This document shows positions 5,182 to 11,179 of a stretch of 11,179 nt of DNA, piece after piece. The first letter of the stretch is position 1. Each line of letters begins with the position of its first letter. The DNA comes from Candidatus Nealsoniibacteriota bacterium (GTDB taxonomy: Bacteria > Patescibacteriota > Minisyncoccia > Minisyncoccales > PWPS01): NCBI GenBank assembly GCA_003554915.1, contig PWHM01000102.1, positions 1 through 11,179 of the forward strand, given 5' to 3'. Both the position numbers and the translations under genes were made by a program. The notes beneath the pieces are model-generated. The model saw only the letters and a program-made list of their open reading frames with translations. It was not told where the DNA came from and made no database searches.

Positions 5182-7914
5182 ATGAATATGCCACAAATGC
5201 CGGGCGCGAATTTTACGCGCAAGGCACAACAAGCGATACTTTACGCACAAAAAATGGCCGGACAGAAAGGGAGGAAAAAGATTTCCCCTTTGCATTTACT
5301 CAGTTCCCTGCTTTCCCAACAAGAGAGTGCCGTTTCCACGCTTTTGGAAGCGGAAGGGGTGGACATTGACGGGCTGAAAGCCGACGTGGAAGATGAGCTC
5401 AGCAACTTGGACGACATCATATCCCCGGTTGACCAAGAATCTCCGGGAAGGGGCCAGTTTTACCTTTCTCAGAATATGGCCAAGGTTTTGAAAGTGGCCG
5501 GCAGCGAAGCCAAAGGCATGGGTGACAGGTACATATCCGTAGAACACCTCTTTTTGGCTTTACTGAAGACCGATTCTAAAGCCGGAAACTTGATTAAGTC
5601 GGCCGATTTTCTTCCCACTTCCAAGGGAGGTCCTGAAGAAGAAACGGAACTTAGCTACGACTCTTTGAAAGATTCACTGGAAGATATCCGAGGAGGAGAA
5701 AAAATTACCGACCCTCATCCGGAGTCGAAAATGAAGACCGTGGATAAATACACTATCAACTTGACCGAAATGGCCGAGAAAGGTGAGACCGATCCGGTCA
5801 TAGGCAGAGACGACGAAACCAGAAGATTGATGCAAGTTCTCTCCAGAAGAACGAAAAACAACCCGGTACTCATAGGAGAAGCGGGAGTGGGTAAGACGGC
5901 CATAGTGGAAGGATTAGCTCAAAGAATAGCTAAAAAACAAGTTCCCGAATCCCTGAAAAACAAGGAAGTGGTTTCACTTGACTTGGGATCTTTGGTCGCC
6001 GGGACCCGTTACAGAGGAGAGTTCGAAAACAGAATGAAGGCCTTGATGAAGGAAATTAAAAAGAACAAGGACAAATACATTCTCTTTATCGATGAGCTTC
6101 ACACGCTCGTCGGGGCCGGAGCGGCCGAAGGCTCAATTGATGCCTCCAATTTATTAAAGCCAGATTTGGCTCGCGGAAAGCTCAGGGCGATAGGAGCGAC
6201 CACCCAGAAAGAGTATCAAAAGTACATAGAAAAAGACACCGCTTTGGAAAGAAGATTCCAGCCCATTCATGTTGATGAACCGACCAAGAAAGAAACCATC
6301 TTCATTCTCAGGGGAATAAAGGAAAAGTACGAACTTCACCACGGCGTGAAAATTGACGATTCCGCCTTGAAAGCGGCCGCCGATCTTTCCGCCAAGCATA
6401 TCAATGACAGACAGCTCCCCGACAAAGCTATCGACCTTATGGACGAAGCGATGAGCTCTTTGAGGTTGGAGGTTGAAAGCCAGCCAAAACAATTGGAAGA
6501 CTTGAGAAAAGAAATTCAAGCTTTGGAGATAGAAAAACAGGCCATAAAGGAAGAGGAGAATGAAAAAAGGAAAAAGGCGATAGAAAGAGAATTGGCCGAT
6601 CTGAAGGAAAAGGCGCAAAATCTTTCCGCCCGCTGGAAGACCGAAAGGGAGACCATAGACAAGATAAAAGAGCTGAAAGAAAAGATAGACCGCCTTGAAT
6701 ACGAAGCGGAAAAGGCCGGCCAGGAAGCCGATTTGGAGAGAGTGGCCAAGATAAAATACGGTGAAATTCCGGAGCTCAGAAAAAAACTTCAGAAGGAAGA
6801 AAAGAAGCTGGCCAATATTCAGAAAGAGCGGCCCATTTTGAAAGAAACAGTTTCCGAAGAAGACATAGCCGAGGTTATTTCCCGGTGGACCGGAATTCCG
6901 GTAAGCAAGCTTTTGGAAGAGGAAGCGAAAAAACTGAAAAGAATGGAAAAGATCATCTCCAAAAGGGTGATAGGCCAAAGCCAAGCCATTTCGGCGATAT
7001 CCAACGCGATAAGGAGATCCAGAACCGGAGTTTCCGAAGAAAACAAACCCTTGGGATCTTTCCTCTTTTTGGGTCCGACCGGTGTCGGTAAGACGGAGAC
7101 CGCCCGAGCTCTGGCCGAGTTTCTTTTTGATGACGAAGAGTCGATGATCAGGATGGATATGTCCGAATATATGGAAAAGCATTCCGTTTCCAAGATGATC
7201 GGTTCACCGCCCGGATACGTCGGGCACGATGAAGCCGGTCAGCTTACCGAACAGGTCAGAAGAAAACCCTACAGCGTAATACTTATTGACGAAGTGGAAA
7301 AGGCCCACAAAGAAGTCTTCAACATCTTGCTTCAAGTCTTCGAAGAAGGATTACTAACCGACAGCAAGGGGAGAGAAGTCTCCTTCAAAAATGCGATAAT
7401 CATTATGACTTCCAATGTCGGCTCCGACTATATCACCGAAATGTCCGGACTCGGATTTTCGGCCAAGGAAAAAAGAGAGCAAAGAAGGGAAATGATCGAG
7501 GACAACGTAAACGAAGAGTTGAAAAAACAATTCCGTCCCGAGTTTTTGAATCGTATAGACGAGATAGTCATATTCAACCATCTGGAAATGGAAGAAGTAA
7601 AACGGATTGTCGGTCTTGAGTTGAACAAGGTGGCAAACCGGGTTATGGAAAATAGTGGAGTAAAAATGGAATTCAAGAGATCGGTTAAGAACTACTTGGC
7701 CGACGAAGGATTCGACAGAGATATGGGAGCACGGCCCTTGAAGAGAGTGATTCAAAGAAAGATCCTGAATCCGTTGGCTATCAAGCTGATTTCCGGAAAC
7801 GTTTCCGGCGGTGAAAAGATTACCGTCAGGATAAGAGACGGAGAGATTGATTTCCGAACTCCGGAAGACATAAGAAGCAAAGTGAAAGCCAAAGACGAAG
7901 CTTTGGTAAAATAA
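5182..7914 (+). CDS. Clp/Hsp100 double-AAA+ ATPase: ClpB-like middle domain with a ClpC-like second ATPase domain
   Basis: This 910-residue unfoldase starts with a double Clp_N domain (about 10-145) and an acidic linker (146-185). AAA1 has Walker A GEAGVGKT (232-239), Walker B ILFIDELHT with Asp304/Glu305, and arginine fingers Arg357/Arg358. A long coiled-coil middle domain (about 425-560) contains ADLERVAKIKYGEIPEL, a ClpB hallmark. AAA2 has Walker A GPTGVGKT (631-638), Walker B VILIDEVEKAH with Asp703/Glu704, and Arg791 in FLNRIDE. AAA2 reads GSPPGYVG (674-681) where ClpB usually has APPGYVG. It also carries SGLGFS (755-760) before the FRPEFLNRIDE segment, where ClpC and ClpA have their ClpP-docking tripeptide. 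It could disaggregate proteins like ClpB, feed ClpP like ClpC, or do both. ATG 5182 and ATG 5188 are both possible starts, and neither has a Shine-Dalgarno motif. It is a single-gene unit between its own promoter and an intrinsic terminator. Confidence 0.93.
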   Translation: MNMPQMPGANFTRKAQQAILYAQKMAGQKGRKKISPLHLLSSLLSQQESAVSTLLEAEGVDIDGLKADVEDELSNLDDIISPVDQESPGRGQFYLSQNMAKVLKVAGSEAKGMGDRYISVEHLFLALLKTDSKAGNLIKSADFLPTSKGGPEEETELSYDSLKDSLEDIRGGEKITDPHPESKMKTVDKYTINLTEMAEKGETDPVIGRDDETRRLMQVLSRRTKNNPVLIGEAGVGKTAIVEGLAQRIAKKQVPESLKNKEVVSLDLGSLVAGTRYRGEFENRMKALMKEIKKNKDKYILFIDELHTLVGAGAAEGSIDASNLLKPDLARGKLRAIGATTQKEYQKYIEKDTALERRFQPIHVDEPTKKETIFILRGIKEKYELHHGVKIDDSALKAAADLSAKHINDRQLPDKAIDLMDEAMSSLRLEVESQPKQLEDLRKEIQALEIEKQAIKEEENEKRKKAIERELADLKEKAQNLSARWKTERETIDKIKELKEKIDRLEYEAEKAGQEADLERVAKIKYGEIPELRKKLQKEEKKLANIQKERPILKETVSEEDIAEVISRWTGIPVSKLLEEEAKKLKRMEKIISKRVIGQSQAISAISNAIRRSRTGVSEENKPLGSFLFLGPTGVGKTETARALAEFLFDDEESMIRMDMSEYMEKHSVSKMIGSPPGYVGHDEAGQLTEQVRRKPYSVILIDEVEKAHKEVFNILLQVFEEGLLTDSKGREVSFKNAIIIMTSNVGSDYITEMSGLGFSAKEKREQRREMIEDNVNEELKKQFRPEFLNRIDEIVIFNHLEMEEVKRIVGLELNKVANRVMENSGVKMEFKRSVKNYLADEGFDRDMGARPLKRVIQRKILNPLAIKLISGNVSGGEKITVRIRDGEIDFRTPEDIRSKVKAKDEALVK

Positions 7915-7932
7915 ATTTTTAGAAAAAGAGAT

Positions 7933-7965
7933 GAAAGCCGCCTTTCGGGCGGTTTTCTTTTTTTT
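7933..7965 (+). terminator. Intrinsic terminator after the clp ATPase gene
   Basis: A 10-pair stem (7933-7942 GAAAGCCGCC with 7948-7957 GGCGGTTTTC, one G-U wobble) closes a five-base loop TTTCG. It is followed directly by eight T residues (7958-7965). This is a textbook Rho-independent terminator, 18 bases after the clp stop codon. Confidence 0.93.
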
Positions 7966-7974
7966 GGCTCTTTA

Positions 7975-7983
7975 TGTTATAAT
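7975..7983 (+). promoter_or_regulatory. Perfect extended -10 promoter for the sensor-efflux operon
   Basis: TGTTATAAT is an exact match to the extended -10 consensus TGnTATAAT, with TATAAT at 7978-7983. Transcription should start near 7989-7991, only about four to six bases before the ATG at 7995, so the mRNA would be almost leaderless. The -35 position falls in the T-tract of the preceding terminator and is not recognisable. Confidence 0.75.
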
Positions 7984-7994
7984 TGCACAAGATT

Positions 7995-8576
7995 ATGAGC
8001 AATTTACAAGAAAAAGTAAATAACTTAATCGGCAAAGAGGACTTGGTTCGGGGAGAGATGATTCTTAGCCGTTTGGAGTATGTAAAAAGAGTTGAAGGAA
8101 AGGAAGGATTTTCCGCCTTGGAGGAGAAAATGAAAGAGCTTGATCTTGATATAAATACGGATGATATGGAAGATTGGAAGAGTGTCGGTTCGGCGATATC
8201 CGTATTGCTCGTCTCTCGGGAGATTTTCGGCTGGAAGGATAAAAAACTAATAGAGGCGGGAGAGTTTTCGGCTAAAACAATGACCACGACCAAGCTTTTC
8301 ATGAGAAAGATTACCGATCTTCAATTCTTAATTGATAACATAAGCAATCACTGGAAAGATCTTTACCGCGTCGGTGACTTGAAGACGAATCAAAAAGCAA
8401 AATCCTTGGAAGTTACGATTGGCAATTTTAATTATGAAAAGGAGGAATGTCTTTTTATTAAGGGGTATCTGAAAGCCCTTATTGGACTTTTCTCTGAAAA
8501 GGAATTGGAAATAAAAGAAGAGGAATGTATCTATGACGGGGGAAATAGCCATAAGTTTCTAATAAATTGGAAATAA
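7995..8576 (+). CDS. Putative small-molecule sensor protein with V4R / heme-NO-binding-like architecture
   Basis: This 193-residue soluble protein has no signal peptide or membrane helix. I recognise only a distant pattern. Residues 15-95 are helical (DLVRGEMILSRLEYVKRVEG, then EDWKSVGSAISVLLVSREIFG), like the N-terminal helical part of HNOB/DUF2378-type proteins. Residues 103-193 (FMRKITDLQFLIDNI, NHWKDLYRVGDL, CLFIKGYLKALIGLF, then CIYDGGNSHKFLINW) follow the order seen at the end of V4R-type ligand-binding domains: a helix with a glycine, then Cys, a glycine turn and a final strand. Cys152, Cys178 and His186 could bind metal or ligand, but this is inference. The ATG at 7995 is chosen over the in-frame TTG at 7983 because the -10 box ends at 7983. 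The gene heads an operon and ends one base before the efflux adaptor gene, which suggests it senses something relevant to export. There is no DNA-binding domain, so it is unlikely to be the repressor itself. Confidence 0.6.
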   Translation: MSNLQEKVNNLIGKEDLVRGEMILSRLEYVKRVEGKEGFSALEEKMKELDLDINTDDMEDWKSVGSAISVLLVSREIFGWKDKKLIEAGEFSAKTMTTTKLFMRKITDLQFLIDNISNHWKDLYRVGDLKTNQKAKSLEVTIGNFNYEKEECLFIKGYLKALIGLFSEKELEIKEEECIYDGGNSHKFLINWK

Positions 8577-8577
8577 T

Positions 8578-10173
8578 ATGAAGAAAAAAATATTGATAAT
8601 TATAATCATTCTAACCGTCGGAGTGGCTGGTTTTTTCTACTTCAGGGACGGTGAAGAAAAGCAGAACTTGGAAACGGTAGAGGAAAGGGAGCTGGTCGAA
8701 GAAGTTTTCGAGACCGGAGTGGTAAAGTCCGGTGATCTTTTAAATTTATCCTTTCAATCCGGTGGCACCGTTACTGAGATGAGAGTTGCGGAAGGAGAAG
8801 CGATTTCCGAGGGAGATTTGATTGCCTCTCTGGACAAGCGCGACTTGATGACCGGAGTAGAAAAGGCGAGAAAGCAGATGGAGGCCGCCAAGGCGGAACT
8901 GGAGTCGGTAAAGCAAGGAGGCAGAGAAGAAGAGATTCGCTCACTTGAAAACAGGCTGGAAGATGCCGAGCAATCTTTGGAAATCGCCGAAAAATCACTG
9001 GAAGAAGCAAAAAAGGCTAAAGAGACCAATCTGGAAAACGCTTATTCGGGAACTCCTTCTTTGGTTAACAAAGCTTACCTTTTATCAAAAAGCTTGAAAG
9101 ACGGTTATAAAGAAGTGAGAGACCGGTATTTTACGGGAATTTATCTTCAGGATACTTATCTGGCCAGAAACGCAATAAGAACAATTGAAAACAGTTATGA
9201 GGATTTGAGGGATACTTCACGAAGTCTGACCACTGACTCGACTCATGAGGAGATGGGTCGGGCCCTACTTCAAGCGGAAGAAACCTTTTCAACCATTGAA
9301 GAAGCTATAGAAACGGTAATCGAAGTATCGGAAATCGATTTTTATGAAAACCGATTTACCACCGATACGAACGAGTATTTATGGGAGTCCAAAAGTGACG
9401 CTTCCGACATGCTGGCTTCGATTGTAGCCAAAAAGGGTGAAATCGAGTCGGTCAGGGATTCGGCCGATTCCGCCCTTACTTCCGCCGAAAGCGGTGTCGC
9501 TTCCGCGAGAGCGAGAAGAAATGAAATTGAAGATAATTTAGAGAATTTAAAATTGGGAGGACGTCAGTCACAAATAGATGCGGCCCGGGCGAAAGTCGAA
9601 GCGGCTAAGACGGATCTGGCTTTGGCTTTGAGAAACCTACAAAGAGCCGACCTTTACTCTCCGGCCGGGGGTAAAATTACGACCGTTCATCACAAAAGGA
9701 GTGAAGAAGTGTCTCCCGGAGTACCGGTAGTAACTTTACTTACCGAAGGAAACTTTTATATCGAAGCGGACATCTATGAAGGAGAGATCACCTCCGTAAA
9801 TATCGGTGATCCGGTGGCCATAGAACTGGTTCCCTTTCCCGGGGAGGAGTTTTCCGGGGAAATAGTCTCCATAAATGAAACCGGCAAGGTTGTCGACGGC
9901 GTGGTTTATTACGAGGTCGATATTTCTCTTGAAGACGCTCCCGAAAGACTTATGCCCGAAATGACTGCCGACGTGACCATAGAAACAAGCAGGAAGACGA
10001 CTCTTTCCCTTCCGCGAGATGCGATAAGAAGAGACGGAGCTCGAAGATACGTAAAAGCTTGGGAAGATGGAAAGGAAAGAGAAATTGATATTGAAGTCGG
10101 CATTACCGACCCTTACGGATATGTTGAAATTGTCTCCGGGCTCTCCGAAGGAGACCGGGCAATAGTAGAATAA
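8578..10173 (+). CDS. HlyD/MacA-type membrane-fusion (adaptor) protein of an ABC export system, with an enlarged helical hairpin
   Basis: The 531-residue protein has an N-terminal membrane anchor at 4-22 and no lipobox cysteine. The first lipoyl half-motif (about 46-88) contains SFQSGGTVTEMRVAEG and ends near DLIASLD. A long coiled-coil region runs from 89 to 357, the second lipoyl half is at 358-390 (LYSPAGGKITTVHH), and a beta-barrel with a membrane-proximal domain follows to the end (PEMTADVTIE, GLSEGDRAIVE). MacA is about 370 residues; the extra length is in the hairpin, where residues about 152-300 form an additional helical insert rich in Ser, Thr, Asp and Glu. Two pseudo-symmetrical GGR elements (114-116 and 327-329), each followed by an Ile-led heptad arm, flank it. 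With the ABC ATPase and permease downstream it would form a MacAB-like exporter. A one-base gap joins it to the sensor gene. The substrate is unknown. Confidence 0.9.
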   Translation: MKKKILIIIIILTVGVAGFFYFRDGEEKQNLETVEERELVEEVFETGVVKSGDLLNLSFQSGGTVTEMRVAEGEAISEGDLIASLDKRDLMTGVEKARKQMEAAKAELESVKQGGREEEIRSLENRLEDAEQSLEIAEKSLEEAKKAKETNLENAYSGTPSLVNKAYLLSKSLKDGYKEVRDRYFTGIYLQDTYLARNAIRTIENSYEDLRDTSRSLTTDSTHEEMGRALLQAEETFSTIEEAIETVIEVSEIDFYENRFTTDTNEYLWESKSDASDMLASIVAKKGEIESVRDSADSALTSAESGVASARARRNEIEDNLENLKLGGRQSQIDAARAKVEAAKTDLALALRNLQRADLYSPAGGKITTVHHKRSEEVSPGVPVVTLLTEGNFYIEADIYEGEITSVNIGDPVAIELVPFPGEEFSGEIVSINETGKVVDGVVYYEVDISLEDAPERLMPEMTADVTIETSRKTTLSLPRDAIRRDGARRYVKAWEDGKEREIDIEVGITDPYGYVEIVSGLSEGDRAIVE

Positions 10174-10177
10174 ACTA

Positions 10178-10215
10178 ACCCCATTTCTACACCCCAGGGG
10201 CGTAGAAATAGGGGT
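10178..10215 (+). repeat. Long imperfect inverted repeat (hairpin) between adaptor and ATPase genes
   Basis: Bases 10178-10190 (ACCCCATTTCTAC) pair with 10202-10215 over 13 base pairs with one bulged A at 10210. The stem continues across an A/C mismatch into CCC/GGG with a three-base loop (10195-10197). No T-tract follows, only AAATTAAT, so it is not a standard intrinsic terminator. It begins four bases after the adaptor stop codon (TAA, 10171-10173) and lies 38 bases before the ATPase start. Possible roles are mRNA stabilisation, partial attenuation that lowers ATPase/permease expression, or a palindromic protein-binding site. Confidence 0.8.
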
Positions 10216-10253
10216 AAATTAATGCAAAACACGAAAGAAATTGACGAATCATC

Positions 10254-10943
10254 ATGGCTATAAAATCACAAATAAAATTGGATAATGTTTGGAAGATCTA
10301 TCAAACGGGAGAAATTGAATTGGAAGTGTTAAAGGGAGTCGATTTGGAAATTGAAAAAGGAGAATTCGTAGTTCTCTTGGGCCCCAGTGGATCGGGAAAG
10401 TCAACCCTCCTTAATATTATGAGTTGTCTTGATGTACCTACCAAGGGCCATGTTTATTTGGACGGTCAAGATGTATCACTTCTTAGTGAAGACGAGCTTG
10501 CGGAAGTAAGAGGAAAAAAGATAGGCTTTGTTTTTCAGCAATTCAATCTGCTTCATCACCTTTCCGCACTGGAAAACGTCGCCTTACCGGCCACTTTTCA
10601 AAATATTTCCGAAGTGAAAAGAAGAAATAAAGCCACGGATCTTCTGGAATCGGTCGGTTTGGGTGAGCGAACGACTCATATTCCGGCGAAACTTTCCGGT
10701 GGTGAAAAGCAAAGGGTGGCTATAGCCAGGAGTCTAATAAACAATCCGGAAATAGTTGTTGCCGATGAGCCGACTGGTGAAGTCGATACTAAGACGGGAG
10801 ACAGAATTATGAAAATTTTTACCGACCTTCAAGATGAAGGTAGGACGGTTATTGTTGTTACTCATGATTTGAATTTAGTTGAATATGCCGACAGAACGAT
10901 AAAAATAAGGGATGGTGCCTTAAAACCGGACAAAGATGATTAA
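10254..10943 (+). CDS. ABC transporter ATP-binding protein, LolD/MacB type
   Basis: This 229-residue ABC ATPase powers the exporter. Walker A is GPSGSGKST (43-51), the Q-loop is VFQQFNLL (Gln95/Gln96), the signature is LSGGEKQRVAIARSL (147-161), Walker B is IVVADEP (167-173) and the H-loop is His204 in VVTHDL. The family-typical insertion with NVALPATFQ supports assignment to the LolD/MacB/FtsE-like group. The segment after Walker B reads PTGEVDTKTG, where most family members have PTGNLD or PTGALD, so the D-loop region has an unusual Glu-Val pair. The ATG at 10254 is the only reasonable start, because an in-frame TGA lies 12 bases upstream (10242-10244) with no start between. It has no Shine-Dalgarno motif. 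It follows an 80-base gap containing a hairpin and overlaps the permease gene by eight bases, indicating a coupled operon. Confidence 0.94.
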   Translation: MAIKSQIKLDNVWKIYQTGEIELEVLKGVDLEIEKGEFVVLLGPSGSGKSTLLNIMSCLDVPTKGHVYLDGQDVSLLSEDELAEVRGKKIGFVFQQFNLLHHLSALENVALPATFQNISEVKRRNKATDLLESVGLGERTTHIPAKLSGGEKQRVAIARSLINNPEIVVADEPTGEVDTKTGDRIMKIFTDLQDEGRTVIVVTHDLNLVEYADRTIKIRDGALKPDKDD

Positions 10944-11179
10944 AGAATATTTTAAACTCGCATTTAGAAATATAAGAAAAAGAGCTCTTCGCAGCTGGCT
11001 TACTATTTTGGGTATCATAATCGGGGTTTTTTTAGTGGTTTCTCTACTTTCTCTTTCTGAAGGTTTGAATAAGGCGATAATGGGAGAACTTCAAGCGGTG
11101 GGAAGTAATATAGTAATGGTTATGCCCGGAGAAGGTGGTTATGATATGACCGCCCTTATCGGAGGCCAAGAATTGGAAA
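10936..11179 (+). CDS. MacB/FtsX-type ABC transporter permease, N-terminal part (cut by window end)
   Basis: The frame opens at ATG 10936, eight bases inside the ATPase gene, and stays open to the window edge (81 complete codons). The N-terminus reads MIKEYFKLAFRNIRKRALRS, followed by WLTILGIIIGVFLVVSLLSL. This is the usual opening of MacB-type permeases: a basic cytoplasmic helix, an LR..LT.LGI.IG motif and the first membrane helix (about 21-41). Then SEGLNKAIMGELQAVGSNIVMV begins the extracytoplasmic MacB periplasmic core domain. Overlap with the ATPase gene and the adaptor upstream make a MacAB-like tripartite exporter likely. The remaining membrane helices lie outside the window, so the substrate class (lipoprotein, peptide or drug) cannot be told. 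Confidence 0.9.
   Translation, partial: MIKEYFKLAFRNIRKRALRSWLTILGIIIGVFLVVSLLSLSEGLNKAIMGELQAVGSNIVMVMPGEGGYDMTALIGGQELE

Noticed and set aside
6154..7182. Long minus-strand open frame (342 codons) opposite the Clp ATPase
   Set aside because: Its Phe/Leu/Gly-rich, low-complexity translation is what the reverse complement of a Lys/Glu-rich coding region gives. It has no recognisable motif and overlaps a clearly conserved gene.
7983..7994. TTG start at 7983 for the sensor gene
   Set aside because: The T at 7983 is the last base of the -10 box and lies before the expected transcription start, so it would not be in the mRNA. ATG 7995 is used.
10178..10215. Hairpin as an intrinsic terminator ending the operon
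   Set aside because: No T-tract follows, and the ATPase and permease genes that complete the exporter have no convincing promoter of their own after it.
10241..10246. TTGACG as a -35 element
   Set aside because: It lies only eight bases before the ATPase start codon, so any transcript from it would begin inside the gene.

Overview
This window looks like a piece of a small-genome, fermentative, anaerobic bacterium of the Candidate Phyla Radiation (Patescibacteria, perhaps Parcubacteria-like). This is inferred from gene content and style, not from a marker gene. The signs are: every gene is on the + strand, genes are packed with 4-14 base overlaps, almost no start has a Shine-Dalgarno motif, and the proteins are Lys/Glu-rich. 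The genetic code appears standard. TGA and TAA both end genes whose stops coincide with downstream starts or promoters, which argues against the UGA-recoding CPR lineages.

Region 1 (1-3641) is one tight run of genes. It opens with the C-terminal part of a class III anaerobic ribonucleotide reductase (nrdD, cut by the window edge). That gene stops at a zinc ribbon, before the glycyl-radical domain. The missing glycyl-radical domain is encoded by the next small gene (796-1107), which adds a second CxxC...CxxC ribbon. An NrdG-type radical SAM activase, a flavodoxin-fold FMN reductase-like protein and a ComEC-type channel protein without the usual C-terminal nuclease-like domain follow.

Region 2 (3636-5118) has its own extended -10 promoter. 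It encodes a DgkA-family lipid kinase and a membrane-anchored HtrA serine protease with one PDZ domain. Region 3 (5115-7965) is a single-gene unit with a promoter overlapping the htrA stop and a clear intrinsic terminator. It encodes a 910-residue double-AAA+ Clp ATPase that combines a ClpB-like middle domain with a ClpC-like second ATPase domain, including a possible ClpP-docking LGF tripeptide.

Region 4 (7975 to the right edge) starts at a perfect extended -10 box that predicts a nearly leaderless mRNA. It holds a V4R/heme-NO-binding-like putative sensor protein, a long HlyD/MacA-type adaptor, a strong intercistronic hairpin, a LolD/MacB-type ABC ATPase and the start of its MacB/FtsX-type permease. 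Together these form a tripartite-style export system with a candidate ligand-sensing protein at the head of the operon.

The points most worth a second look are the split NrdD, the ClpB/ClpC hybrid, the sensor-led efflux operon with near-leaderless expression, and the hairpin between the adaptor and ATPase genes. No RNA genes, CRISPR arrays, insertion sequences or intergenic gaps over 80 bases were seen.
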